DNA from: Treponema putidum
Lineage (GTDB): Bacteria; Spirochaetota; Spirochaetia; Treponematales; Treponemataceae
Assembly (NCBI RefSeq): GCF_000755145.1
Contig: NZ_CP009228.1
Span: forward strand, 1,473,694 to 1,537,693
DNA: 64,000 nt
Direction: 5' to 3'
Part shown: piece by piece, positions 38,503 through 47,711 of the stretch
Position numbering within the stretch: the first letter of the stretch is position 1
How the letters are laid out: each line of letters begins with the position of its first letter
Made by a program: the position numbers and the translations under genes
Notes under the pieces: generated by a model
Database searches by the model: none
The model's input: the letters and a program-made list of their open reading frames with translations, nothing else
What the model was told of the DNA's origin: nothing

Positions 38503-38517
38503 AAAAAAGGCTATAAC

Positions 38518-38604
38518 ATGTTCTTTACCGATTATACCACAATCATTGTACTGTTTGCGACGGCTGCACATTACTGTGCAAAACTGATGACAAGGAAAAA
38601 CTAA
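38518..38604 (+). CDS. Small membrane peptide, copy 2
   Basis: Twenty-eight codons encode one hydrophobic helix (TTIIVLFATAAHYCA) with a basic end. It is about 86% identical in DNA to copy 1 at 32527-32619, including the AAAAAGGCTATA leader. It starts 15 bases after res. The two copies form direct repeats around the type III island. Confidence 0.45.
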   Translation: MFFTDYTTIIVLFATAAHYCAKLMTRKN

Positions 38605-38710
38605 CATTTCTGATTCAATTATCACATTTTGTTTTCTCGATAAGTTGGTATGGAAATTGAGCTCGCCTATTATCACACCGCTATGAAGAATGCTTTATGT
38701 CGATTATGCC

Positions 38711-39253
38711 TCATGTTTGTTGCAGCGCATCCAACCAAGCTAAATAGTCCCTTGCGCTCCGCTCTACCTCTTGCCGTGCAGCTTCGCTATATCCCGCGTT
38801 GCTGTCTATTGTATGGAAAGTGAACGGCGGGCGGTAGTCTGCATTGCAGTATTTCGCTGTCAGTTCAAACGGACGCAGTACTTCGGTAACGCTGCATCCG
38901 ACAGCACCATCTGCGCGGTAGTCTGCGACCGGTGCACCGAACGAGACGGCAAGCGCAATTTTTCTGCCCTTAAGTGCCTTGCCTTTCGAGCCATAAGTCA
39001 GCACTTCATCTAACCACTGCTTCAGTAACGGCGGACAATTAAACCAGTATATGGGAAATTGCCACACAAGTGAATCGTGCGTTTCTATCAATTTTTGTTC
39101 AGCCGCTACATCAATCTTGCCTTGAGGATAGACAGCGTACAGTTCGTGAACAGTAAAGCGATCGGTATGTTGCCGCACTGCATCCGACCAGTGTTTATGA
39201 ACGGTAGATTGAGAAATATTAGGGTGAGCAAGAATAATCAGGGTTTTCGGCAT
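38711..39253 (-). CDS. NAD(P)H oxidoreductase, flavodoxin-like fold
   Basis: The 180-residue protein matches the KefF/YwrO-type quinone oxidoreductase family: TLIILAHPNISQSTVHKHW at the start binds flavin, VWQFPIYWFNCPPLLKQWLDEVL (about 68-90) is the second conserved element, and SFGAPVADYR follows. It binds FAD or FMN and reduces quinones or similar acceptors with NAD(P)H. I start at MPKTLII (39253); an in-frame ATG at 39292 adds 13 unrelated residues, though no strong ribosome binding site is seen at either. It is divergent from the ketopantoate-reductase-like gene. Confidence 0.87.
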   Translation of the reverse strand: MPKTLIILAHPNISQSTVHKHWSDAVRQHTDRFTVHELYAVYPQGKIDVAAEQKLIETHDSLVWQFPIYWFNCPPLLKQWLDEVLTYGSKGKALKGRKIALAVSFGAPVADYRADGAVGCSVTEVLRPFELTAKYCNADYRPPFTFHTIDSNAGYSEAARQEVERSARDYLAWLDALQQT

Positions 39254-39332
39254 TGTAAATTTCTTGAATGAGTTATATCGAGAGTATACCATAAAAGATA
39301 AAAATGTTCTATACTGAGGGACAGGTAGTAAA

Positions 39333-40319
39333 ATGAAACTTTTAATTTACGGTGCGGGCGTAATCGGCAATTTGTATGCCGCTGCGTTCGCCGAAGTAGG
39401 CTATGACACAACCGTGTACGCAAGAGGGAAAAAACTTGAAACGCTGAAAACCCGCGGCTTGCTGTATGAGAAAAACGGCAAACAGTATAAAGCAAAGGTT
39501 AAGGTTATCGCTACATTGAAAAATGATGATATCTATGATTTTATCTTTTTGACGGTAAAAGAAAATCAAGTGCATACGGCGCTTGAAGAACTCCGGCCGA
39601 ACGGCAGCCCGAACATCGTTACAATGGTCAATACGCTTGAACCCTACACCGACTGGGAGAACCTGTGCGGAGAAGGGCGCATTGTTCCCGCGTTTCCGGG
39701 GGCGGGCGGCAGCTATGAAGACGGCGTGCTGAAAGCGGACTTTACGCCGCCTCTTATTCAGGCGACGACATTTGCCGAAATCGGCGGGAACACATCGGAG
39801 CGGCTTAAAAAACTAGCGGCTCTTTTTAAGACGGCGGGCGTGCCGTACCGAATCGTAAAAGACATGCACGGCTGGCAGTTGAATCACTTGGCTCTGGTTA
39901 TTCCGATTGCCGATGCGTATTATAAAGCCGAAAATCCGGAAGAAGTTTGGAAAGAAGCGGACATTATGAACGATACGGCACGGCAAATAAAAAACAATTT
40001 TCAAAAATTGTATCGTTCGGGAGTAAAACTTTCGCCGCCGAAAATGCATCTTTTGAGACTGCTGCCGGCTCCGGTTCTGCAAGCCATTTTTACTCAAGTT
40101 TTTAAAAGCCGCTTCGGAAATTTATTTATGTACCGGCACTCGATGAAAGCGCCCGACGAAATGCGATCTCTGCACTCGCAGTTGTATCAATACCTTGCCG
40201 CAATTCCGACGAACAATAATCAGCATGGAATGAGACTCATCTGTATCGGCAAAAATTCCGGCTGCGGAAATAGAAAAAAGCGCAACAACCAGCCCGGTCA
40301 TAGTGAAAAAATCGACTGA
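39333..40319 (+). CDS. Ketopantoate reductase-like protein (ApbA/PanE family)
   Basis: At 328 residues this has the ApbA/PanE plan: Rossmann motif YGAGVIGNLYAAAFAEVG (residues 5-22), VKENQV (about 70), PAFPGAGGSYEDG (about 128), and the C-terminal helical domain from about 180. PanE makes pantoate with NADPH, but many relatives act on other substrates, so the pathway is not certain. The last about 30 residues (NNNQHGMRLICIGKNSGCGN and KKRNNQPGHS) look unlike the family and may come from a rearranged 3' end. It is transcribed alone. Confidence 0.8.
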   Translation: MKLLIYGAGVIGNLYAAAFAEVGYDTTVYARGKKLETLKTRGLLYEKNGKQYKAKVKVIATLKNDDIYDFIFLTVKENQVHTALEELRPNGSPNIVTMVNTLEPYTDWENLCGEGRIVPAFPGAGGSYEDGVLKADFTPPLIQATTFAEIGGNTSERLKKLAALFKTAGVPYRIVKDMHGWQLNHLALVIPIADAYYKAENPEEVWKEADIMNDTARQIKNNFQKLYRSGVKLSPPKMHLLRLLPAPVLQAIFTQVFKSRFGNLFMYRHSMKAPDEMRSLHSQLYQYLAAIPTNNNQHGMRLICIGKNSGCGNRKKRNNQPGHSEKID

Positions 40320-40340
40320 GATCCGTTTTTAAGTTATATT

Positions 40341-41294
40341 TTAGTATTCAATTATTTCAGGAAAAATTATTTTCCCTGAAATATTTATGCAAATTCTTAG
40401 AATATCTTTTGTTTTTTTTACTTGATAATTACGTGCCGCAATATATCCCGTCTTGGAATCTTTTATATCTTCCGTAACATCAAATATTAATAAATTTGAC
40501 ATCGCATATTTATACGGTTGATTTAAAACTTTATTTGTTGTTACGGGAGAATGCACAATATAGTAGTTTACGTCTTTAAAAGGAGATTCATTTTTAAAAA
40601 GCATATCGAAATTAGATACATACGGTGTAACCGTTGCTTTAAATTTAGTAAAACCGATAAAACTGTTTATTTTATAAATAACATATGTCTCTGCAACTTC
40701 AGAATATGTCTTTGCTTTGTAACCGACTGTTGATATATATATCTTTTCATCGGTAAGAGAAAACGAAGGATTTACATTAATTATTATTTGTTTCAGTTCA
40801 TCGCTTTCGATTATCCGGTTTTTATTCAAATCACAAAAACCGTAGCAAAACAGTTTGTCGAACGATTTACTGTTATCTGTCTCCGCGAAACCTTTTATTT
40901 TGAGAGAAAAACTTGTACTTTCGGTATTTTCCTTTGGAAATAAATAATTATTTACTAAATCCGAATTAAAATACAAAATCTTCGGTTCCGTTTTATCCAT
41001 AATTATCATATTTCCGACCGAAAAAGGAGTTTCATCTATTTCTTTTCCAATATATTGCCGGGGCTGTAATTTCTCTCTTGAAAGAATTATATGAATGCCT
41101 TTGATGGGTTCTTTTGCTTCTACAATAAAATTAAAGTTTTCTCCTACGGAATATTCATTTTCTGAAACCGAAAACTCCTCATCTAATTTCATTAAATACG
41201 AATTTTTAACATCGGCATTTTCAACACGCCCCAAGCTCATGCAAGAACATAATAAGGCGCAAAATACATTGAATAAAATTAACGACCTTTTCAT
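40341..41294 (-). CDS. Hypothetical lipoprotein
   Basis: The 317-residue protein has a lipoprotein signal ending in LLCSC (Cys18), so it is probably lipid-anchored in the spirochaete envelope. The mature part is rich in beta-strand-forming and polar residues (for example NYYIVHSPVTTNKVLNQPYK) without domains I recognise. It lies between the ketopantoate-reductase-like gene, which is convergent, and rpiB on the same strand after about 26 bases, so it may share the rpiB transcript. Function unknown. Confidence 0.75.
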   Translation of the reverse strand: MKRSLILFNVFCALLCSCMSLGRVENADVKNSYLMKLDEEFSVSENEYSVGENFNFIVEAKEPIKGIHIILSREKLQPRQYIGKEIDETPFSVGNMIIMDKTEPKILYFNSDLVNNYLFPKENTESTSFSLKIKGFAETDNSKSFDKLFCYGFCDLNKNRIIESDELKQIIINVNPSFSLTDEKIYISTVGYKAKTYSEVAETYVIYKINSFIGFTKFKATVTPYVSNFDMLFKNESPFKDVNYYIVHSPVTTNKVLNQPYKYAMSNLLIFDVTEDIKDSKTGYIAARNYQVKKTKDILRICINISGKIIFPEIIEY

Positions 41295-41320
41295 TCTTTT
41301 TCTCCAATCGGCGGCCGCGT

Positions 41321-41773
41321 TTATTTACCGTATTTTCTTTCTATAGCGGAAAGGGTGTCGACCCGTTCCGTGTAAACTCCGCCTTCAAAGCGGGCATCGA
41401 GAAAGGCGTCGACAATCATTTTTGCTTCTTCGGGTCCGACGATGCATACGCCCATGGCGACAGCGTTTATGTCGCTGTGTTCGACGGCGAGCTTTGCCGT
41501 ACACGGTTCGCTGCACGCCGCAGCCCTCACGCCCGGAACCTTGTTTGCGGCAAGAGAAATGCCGACGCCCGATCCGCACACCATCACACCCTTTTCAACT
41601 TCGCGCGATTTAATCGCTTCGGCAACCTTTAAGCCGAATTCGGCATAGTTTGCCGGAACCTTCGAATCCGCCGCACCGTAATCAACGCATTCGTATCCTT
41701 TATTGCGAACGTGTTCCATTAAAATATGTTTTAATGCGACTCCCGAATGATCGCTCCCGAATCCGATTTTCAT
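41321..41773 (-). CDS. rpiB: Ribose-5-phosphate isomerase B
   Basis: The 150-residue protein is a full-length RpiB: KIGFGSDHSGVALK at the start, the catalytic Cys in MVCGSGVGISLAANK (about residue 67) and the anion-hole region HSDINAVAMG. It interconverts ribose-5-phosphate and ribulose-5-phosphate in the pentose phosphate pathway, in the cytoplasm. The start at 41773 follows GGGAG; an upstream in-frame ATG at 41836 would add 21 unrelated residues. Confidence 0.93.
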   Translation of the reverse strand: MKIGFGSDHSGVALKHILMEHVRNKGYECVDYGAADSKVPANYAEFGLKVAEAIKSREVEKGVMVCGSGVGISLAANKVPGVRAAACSEPCTAKLAVEHSDINAVAMGVCIVGPEEAKMIVDAFLDARFEGGVYTERVDTLSAIERKYGK

Positions 41774-42030
41774 ATGCGCACTCCCTTTATATAAAAATAT
41801 AGGGCACTTATAAAAACCTATTTTTTTAGCACCCATAATTATTTTAGTAGTTTTTTTATAAATTGTCTAGTGTAAAAGCCGGGTTACTTTCTCCGCCTTT
41901 CATAACAATCTTTTTGCGATAATTTTGCCTTATTTTGTTCTTCTTGCAATTGTTAAGGTTCGTGAATTCTTCTGCAAATCCCCTTGCCTAAACGTATGCA
42001 TTTCAGTATTTTTTAAAAGGAGGTAATCCT

Positions 42031-42978
42031 ATGGACGGAAAGAAACGCAAAGTTACCGTTGTGGGAGCAGGTGCGGTCGGTTCAACCTTTGCCTACGCAT
42101 TGGCTCAAAGCGGTTATGCGGACGAAATAGCAATAACCGATATGAATAAAAATTTTGCCGAAGGACAAGCGCTCGACCTTGTGCAGGGTCTGCCTTTTTT
42201 GCCGCAAGTCGACATACACGCGGGCGATAAAACCGATTATGCCGACAGCGACATCGTTGTGGTTACGGCGGGAGCAAAACAACAGAGCGGAGAAACTCGC
42301 ATAGATTTGCTGAAACGCAATGCGTCCATTATCACCGGCATTGCAAAGGACATCGCGGAAAGCGGCTGCAGCGGCGTTATGCTGATTGTGAGCAATCCCG
42401 TCGATATTTTAACGCGGGCAGCGCTCAAGGCTTCAGGATGGGAGCGCGGAAGAGTTATCGGTTCCGGTACGGTTTTGGACACTGCACGTTTCCGCTACAC
42501 TCTTAGCAAAGAGTGCGGTGTCGATGCGCGCAACATTCACGGTTATATTTTGGGAGAACACGGCGACAGCGAATTTGCGGCTTGGTCGATGACATCCGTT
42601 GCAGGACGGCGCATCGACGAATATTGTTCAGGCGGCACATGCAGCTCAGGCCCGCACTTTGATAAAGCAAAAATTTTGGAAGAAGTACGGAATTCCGCTT
42701 ACCACATTATCGACTACAAAGGTTCTACTTATTTTGCCGTCGGCTTAGCCCTTACGAGAATAGCCGGCGCCATTTTGCGCAACGAGCACAGCATTTTGTC
42801 CGTTTCGATGACGCTGGACGGAGAGTTCGGACTTAAAGACGTATGCTTGAGCGTTCCCTGCATTGTCGGGCGCAACGGTGCGGAACGGGTTATAGAAAGC
42901 GATCTTCCCGCTGATGAACAGGAAGCGTTGGAAGCAAGCGCAAAACGGCTTAAAGAAGCTTTTACCGAGATGAATTAA
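42031..42978 (+). CDS. ldh: L-lactate dehydrogenase
   Basis: The 315-residue NAD-dependent dehydrogenase has the Rossmann motif VVGAGAVGSTFAYAL (about 9-23), the substrate-binding RIDLLKRNA (about 90) and the catalytic His in LGEHGDSE (about 176). The active-site loop contains KQQSGETR; Gln in this stretch (QQSGETR) is the residue that separates lactate from malate dehydrogenases. It reduces pyruvate to lactate and recycles NADH during fermentation. AGGAGG precedes the ATG. It stands alone; the about 250 bases upstream hold no obvious promoter match that I would call. Confidence 0.93.
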   Translation: MDGKKRKVTVVGAGAVGSTFAYALAQSGYADEIAITDMNKNFAEGQALDLVQGLPFLPQVDIHAGDKTDYADSDIVVVTAGAKQQSGETRIDLLKRNASIITGIAKDIAESGCSGVMLIVSNPVDILTRAALKASGWERGRVIGSGTVLDTARFRYTLSKECGVDARNIHGYILGEHGDSEFAAWSMTSVAGRRIDEYCSGGTCSSGPHFDKAKILEEVRNSAYHIIDYKGSTYFAVGLALTRIAGAILRNEHSILSVSMTLDGEFGLKDVCLSVPCIVGRNGAERVIESDLPADEQEALEASAKRLKEAFTEMN

Positions 42979-43071
42979 CCAAAACTACTTTTTACCGAGA
43001 ATTTCGTTTATTACAATTATTCTGCATTTAAAGTTGAACTGAACGGACGGTACTACACCGCACATTTTAAA

Positions 43072-44433
43072 TTACTGCAACGGGATTTTTTTTGTACCGC
43101 ACGAGTACCATCTGTACATTATTACTGAGGCAAGCACAAACGATAAAAAATCGGCAGCCGGCTGCAATAGGTAAATGCCGGTTTTTCCATAGAGGGCAGG
43201 CAGAAGATATAAAAGCGGAATGTAAAAGAGTCCCTGCCGTGAAACGGAAATGAGAAGGGCTGAAAAATAATTGCCGATATTCTGCATAAACATACTGCTT
43301 ACGGCAAAAAAGCCTAAAAGCGGCAGCGAAAAGCATTGCATTTTCAGTATACTGATTCCGGTAGACACAACTTCACCATCGTTAGACATAAGCCCGATAC
43401 ATTGTTCGGCAAAGAAGAATAAGATTATTGCGGAAACTGTTAAAAAAATTGTGCCGGCTGCAACGGTAATTATAAAAGCTTTTTTTACTCTTGAGTATTG
43501 TTTTGCGCCGTAATTCATAGCACAAATAGGCTGAAAGCCTTGTCCCCAGCCGATCATAATCATAAAAGCCAATGCTGCAATTCTTGAACTTACCGTTAAA
43601 GCCGCTATCATACTTTCTCCGTAGCGTGCTGCCGTAACATTGAGTAAAACCAATGCGGCAGAGTTAATTGCCTGCCGCGAAAAATTAGGAAGTCCGCCTG
43701 CAAGAATATGATAAATACGATTTTTATTGCAGTGAGCTTTTTTTACACTGATTGGAATATTCCCGTGTCTTTTTGCTAAGAACGTCAGGGTGATGCATCC
43801 GATAATCTGGCCGATTAGCGTTGCATAGCCTGCGCCGATAAATCCTATTTTAAGCGGAAACATCAACAGCGGATCCAAAATCATATTGCTGAGCATTCCG
43901 GAAAGCAAGCCTATCATTCCGTCCCGTACATTTCCGCAAAGGCGCAGCTGATTATAAACCGTTATGGAATATAAGCCGAACGGAACGCTGATGATGATAA
44001 TGCTTAAGTACTGTACGGTAAAGGCGAGTACGTCTTCAGATGCACTTCCGCCTATGAGGTTTGAAAGAGGCACAATAAAAATGCGTGCTGCAATTGCTAT
44101 CACAATGCCTGTTATGGTTGCAATGACAATTCCTATCGACGAAATGATTTCCGCTTCCCGATAGTTTTTTTCTCCGATTTTTTTTGACATAGCATTGCCG
44201 CTGCCGTAGCCGAACCAAAAACCTATCGCTTGAATAATGCTCACAAAACTGAACACAATACCGATTGCAGCAATCATTGCTCTGTTATGCAGGCGTCCGA
44301 CAAAAAAGGTATCGGTCAAATTATATATAACGCTTATCAACATGCCGATGATTGTCGGGATTGATGTTTTGACCAACAACGGAAAAATCGGTTTGGTTAG
44401 AATATTGAACCGTCTTTGCTCTTTTGAATCCAT
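43072..44433 (-). CDS. MATE-family efflux transporter
   Basis: The 453-residue membrane protein has about 12 hydrophobic helices and the typical MATE start (KPIFPLLVKTSIPTIIGMLISVIYNLTDTFFVGRL, partly quoted: NLTDTFFVGRL is the family landmark). It should export drugs or metabolites using sodium or protons. It begins one base after the phosphotransferase-like gene stop, on the same strand, and is the third gene of the tetR operon. The C-terminus is normal length. Confidence 0.9.
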   Translation of the reverse strand: MDSKEQRRFNILTKPIFPLLVKTSIPTIIGMLISVIYNLTDTFFVGRLHNRAMIAAIGIVFSFVSIIQAIGFWFGYGSGNAMSKKIGEKNYREAEIISSIGIVIATITGIVIAIAARIFIVPLSNLIGGSASEDVLAFTVQYLSIIIISVPFGLYSITVYNQLRLCGNVRDGMIGLLSGMLSNMILDPLLMFPLKIGFIGAGYATLIGQIIGCITLTFLAKRHGNIPISVKKAHCNKNRIYHILAGGLPNFSRQAINSAALVLLNVTAARYGESMIAALTVSSRIAALAFMIMIGWGQGFQPICAMNYGAKQYSRVKKAFIITVAAGTIFLTVSAIILFFFAEQCIGLMSNDGEVVSTGISILKMQCFSLPLLGFFAVSSMFMQNIGNYFSALLISVSRQGLFYIPLLYLLPALYGKTGIYLLQPAADFLSFVLASVIMYRWYSCGTKKIPLQ

Positions 44434-44434
44434 C

Positions 44435-46918
44435 TTAAGCGCTCCTCACTTCACCCTTGTTTCCGTCAACCGTAATCATGTCGCCGTCCTTAAATCGTGC
44501 AGTGGCAAACCCTACACCCAGTACCGCCGGTATGGCAAATTCCCGTGCAACAATTGCCGCATGACTGAGAGCGGAACCGGTGTCTGCGACGACAGCACTT
44601 GCAAGTTTAAAAAGAGGTGTCCATTCAGGATCGGTAAGCCGGCAGACAAGGACATCGCCTTTTTGCATCTTATAAAATTCTTTCGGACTGAGGATAATGC
44701 GCACCTTTCCTACAACAGTTCCCGGGCTTCCGCTTACCCCTTTCAGTACATCACCTGTCGAATCAAATATCAATAATTTTGAGGCTTCCCACACTTTTTC
44801 CGCAAGCGGAAATTTTTCATTCCGTTTGGTAATCTTTTCTTTATAGGCATCGGTTAGCCGTCCCGCTTTCAACACTTCCATTAATTCACGGTGAAAAAGA
44901 TTTGCAATTCCGTGCTTATAGTCTTCACTTTTTAATAAAAGAATGTTTATCCGCTTTACACACTGTCTGACATAATAAAAGAGAGTTTCCCACAGATACT
45001 GCGTTTCTTCCCGGACAACATGAAAATACCTAAAGTTTTGTACATCGTGTTCTATGCGCGGATATTTAGACCCGTAGATACGCTTTAATTTCTGCATTAA
45101 TTCCGCATAATTTTTATTCTTGTCATTATAAGAATTCTGATTGAAATTCCGCTCATCTGCGTTTAAGAGCGGGCGGATAATATTAACGAGTCTGTCGGGA
45201 TCTTCGATAAACGTTTGAGCTTCAATACAATAGCAGTTGTAGTCCGACTTAAAACCGTTGCGGTTTATAAAATCATCTGCAAGCTGTTTAAATTCGGGAA
45301 AAGCGGCGCACAAAGAAGTGAATTTTTCTCCGGATAGTACGGCTTCGGTTAGGGCGGAGTTTTTCTTTATCGTATCCGCCATGAGTGAAATCTCGTTTGT
45401 AACAAGGGCCGTTTTATTGTTGAGTTCCCAATAAAAATCAAATGCGGAACAGTTCTTATCGACGCGCTGTATTATTCTTGTGAATTTTTTACTCATCAAA
45501 AAAGACGGAAATAGTGCGTATTTAAATCTGTTATACGCAATCTGTTGTACAAGCTCATAACTTTGTTCCATAAATGCACTGCATTCCGGTAAAGTCATGT
45601 TTTTAAAATCCAGCCTTTTAATGCGTTCTATTTCTTGTTCATACTGAGTCATAAATTTTTTACATACTTCGGAACAATAGTCAAAATCTTTGAGCATTCG
45701 TATTATTTTAAAGATATGAACTATATTCGGCGTCAAGCCGTTTTTATTGTCCGGAAGTGTTTGAATCCCGTCATCATCAATTGCCGGATTTGAATTAACA
45801 ACAATACCGCCTTCTGCAAATATCCGTGCTTTTTGATTATTAATTGCTGTCATATAGTCAAAATCGAGTGCCCGATATGCAAAGGGCATTTTCTCAAACA
45901 GGAATGCCATGTTTTCTTTTATCATTTTTGGTAACGGTCTTTTTTTAATATATTTTTGAATGAGCTTTTTATCATCAGCGTTCTTTAAGGCCGTTATTGC
46001 GCGTGCCTGTAAGATATATATTTTGTCATGATAGATAGCCCATTCAATATCCATCGGCATACCGTAGTGCTTTTCTATTTTTAATCCGGCATTCACAAGA
46101 CCTGCAATTTCAGTATCATTTAATGCCCTCTGCATTCTTTTTGTTTCGCTTACAGGTTCTTCCTTTGTATTTTTATCGCCATAGACGATTAGCGTTTCTT
46201 TACTGCCGATACTTACTTCGATTATATCGCCCGCCTTATTTACGATATAACCGTCTGCCGTTACCCGTCCTGAAACAACACTTTCACCTAATCCGTAACT
46301 TGCGTTGATCAGCATTTCATCTTTATTGCGTGTTACCGGATTGAGCGTAAAAAGAACGCCCGCTTTTTCGCTTTCTACCATTTCTTGAATAACGACGGCA
46401 ATGGCAACAGTGTTTTGATTATAGCCTTGATTACAGCGATAACTTACCGCTCTATCGCCCCAAAGAGAAGCATAGCAGTTGCGTATTTGAATCAGAACAT
46501 CCTCTATCCCCTGCACGTTCAAATAGGTTTCCTGCTGACCTGCAAAACTTGCATCGGGTAAATCTTCCGCCGTTGCCGATGAGCGTACCGCAACTCTTGC
46601 GGCTTTTCCAAGTTCCGAATATTTTTGCCGTATCTCGTTTTCCAGTTGAGCGGGAAAATGCCCTGCTCTAATTCTTTTACGGAATTCTCCCGCTGCGGAT
46701 AACAAAGCCTTTTCATCCGCTTGCTCTTCATTAAGATTACTCGAAATAATTTCGTCAATCCGATTTTCTTTTAAAAATTCTCGATAGGCATCTGCGGTGA
46801 TGACAAATCCTTTAGGTACATTTATTCCCGCAGCGGTCATCTCTCCGAGGTTCGCTCCTTTACCGCCGGCTATTAACACATCGTCTTTATGTATTTGAGT
46901 AAAATCAAGTATCTTCAT
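44435..46918 (-). CDS. Rifampicin-phosphotransferase-like dikinase
   Basis: The 827-residue protein has an ATP-grasp domain (about 1-310; GGKGANLGEMTAAGINVPKGF at the start, VRSSATAEDLPDASFAGQQ at about 112), a long central domain (about 330-715) and a C-terminal swivelling phosphohistidine domain with His786 in ALSHAAIVAREF. This order, with the His domain last and no PEP-binding barrel, is that of rifampicin phosphotransferases and YvkC, not of PEP synthase or pyruvate phosphate dikinase. The enzyme probably phosphorylates a small molecule with ATP. Lying between tetR and a MATE gene it is likely part of a drug response. The true substrate is unknown. Confidence 0.82.
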   Translation of the reverse strand: MKILDFTQIHKDDVLIAGGKGANLGEMTAAGINVPKGFVITADAYREFLKENRIDEIISSNLNEEQADEKALLSAAGEFRKRIRAGHFPAQLENEIRQKYSELGKAARVAVRSSATAEDLPDASFAGQQETYLNVQGIEDVLIQIRNCYASLWGDRAVSYRCNQGYNQNTVAIAVVIQEMVESEKAGVLFTLNPVTRNKDEMLINASYGLGESVVSGRVTADGYIVNKAGDIIEVSIGSKETLIVYGDKNTKEEPVSETKRMQRALNDTEIAGLVNAGLKIEKHYGMPMDIEWAIYHDKIYILQARAITALKNADDKKLIQKYIKKRPLPKMIKENMAFLFEKMPFAYRALDFDYMTAINNQKARIFAEGGIVVNSNPAIDDDGIQTLPDNKNGLTPNIVHIFKIIRMLKDFDYCSEVCKKFMTQYEQEIERIKRLDFKNMTLPECSAFMEQSYELVQQIAYNRFKYALFPSFLMSKKFTRIIQRVDKNCSAFDFYWELNNKTALVTNEISLMADTIKKNSALTEAVLSGEKFTSLCAAFPEFKQLADDFINRNGFKSDYNCYCIEAQTFIEDPDRLVNIIRPLLNADERNFNQNSYNDKNKNYAELMQKLKRIYGSKYPRIEHDVQNFRYFHVVREETQYLWETLFYYVRQCVKRINILLLKSEDYKHGIANLFHRELMEVLKAGRLTDAYKEKITKRNEKFPLAEKVWEASKLLIFDSTGDVLKGVSGSPGTVVGKVRIILSPKEFYKMQKGDVLVCRLTDPEWTPLFKLASAVVADTGSALSHAAIVAREFAIPAVLGVGFATARFKDGDMITVDGNKGEVRSA

Positions 46919-46936
46919 TGTATTTCTCTCCTTCTG

Positions 46937-47533
46937 CTACACTTCTATATATTTATCTACAATTGCGGATATAAATGTTCGCAGCACATCGTTAAAATAC
47001 GCCGTATCAAATTGATAATAATGCGAACATAATAAAAAACTTCCGGTAAGCGCATTCAATAAGCCTTTTTTATCCGCCCGTTTAATTACGCCGTTTTGTT
47101 CCCAATATTGTATAAGCCTTGTTAAAAAATCATCATACAGACTTTCAATCCTATGTACTTCGCTTCGGTCTTTTGCTTCAAATACCTTAAACGCATCTTT
47201 ATAGATAGGCTGCTTTTGAATTTTAGTCATAAGATCAATCAAAAATTGATATATTATGTCGGTAAGAAATTCCGCCGGATTTGCAAGCGAAGATGAAAAT
47301 TTCTTTTCAACAGTGCGTAATTTTTGAACCGAGCGATACGCAAAGAGTTCCATAACCAATGCATCTTTATTCCGCCAAAAATTATAAAAGCTCCCCTGTG
47401 CAATGCCGGCACGTTTTGTCAATTCCGCTATATTCAAAGACTTTGTTCCTTTATCGTGAAACAAATCCAGTGCAGCTTCCAGTATTTTTTCTTTTATTTT
47501 GATCCGTTCTTGTTCGGTAAAAGCTTTGGCCAT
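46937..47533 (-). CDS. TetR-family transcriptional repressor
   Basis: The 198-residue protein has the TetR helix-turn-helix at the N-terminus (ILEAALDLFHDKGTKSLNIAELTKRAGIAQGSFYNFW, given in part: TKRAGIAQGSFYNFW, about residues 33-48) and an all-helical ligand-binding domain. It is the first gene of an operon with the phosphotransferase-like and MATE genes (18 and 1 bases apart). Two inverted repeats upstream (47568-47588 and 47624-47647) look like its operators and also lie before the divergent lolA-like gene. I start at the second of two adjacent ATGs; the first (47536) is equally possible. Confidence 0.9.
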   Translation of the reverse strand: MAKAFTEQERIKIKEKILEAALDLFHDKGTKSLNIAELTKRAGIAQGSFYNFWRNKDALVMELFAYRSVQKLRTVEKKFSSSLANPAEFLTDIIYQFLIDLMTKIQKQPIYKDAFKVFEAKDRSEVHRIESLYDDFLTRLIQYWEQNGVIKRADKKGLLNALTGSFLLCSHYYQFDTAYFNDVLRTFISAIVDKYIEV

Positions 47534-47567
47534 CATCCGCTCCTTAACACATCTTCCTTACACCGCA

Positions 47568-47647
47568 ATGAATATTTGTTTATTCATTCATTGCTAGTAT
47601 AGCAAAAAAGTGCAGCCTTGTCAATGAATATTTTATAATTTATTCAT
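47568..47647. promoter_or_regulatory. Two TetR-type operator palindromes
   Basis: AATGAATA (47568-47575) and TATTCATT (47581-47588) form a perfect palindrome with a five-base centre. ATGAATA (47624-47630) and TATTCAT (47641-47647) repeat the motif with a ten-base centre. Both lie just upstream of the tetR gene. Size and position fit autoregulation by the TetR protein. Confidence 0.65.
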
Positions 47648-47674
47648 AGATTTTTACATGAGTAAATACGGTAC

Positions 47675-47704
47675 TTGACTTTATAACCTTTTTTGTTTTA
47701 CTAT
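47675..47704 (+). promoter_or_regulatory. Promoter of the lolA-like operon
   Basis: TTGACT (47675-47680) and TACTAT (47699-47704) are 18 bases apart. Transcription would start about at the ATG of the lolA-like gene (47712), predicting a leaderless or nearly leaderless message. Confidence 0.4.
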
Positions 47705-47711
47705 AGCAGGC

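Noticed and set aside
44435-46918. Phosphoenolpyruvate synthase or pyruvate phosphate dikinase
   Set aside because: The phosphohistidine domain is at the C-terminus and there is no PEP-binding barrel after it; the order fits rifampicin phosphotransferase-type enzymes.
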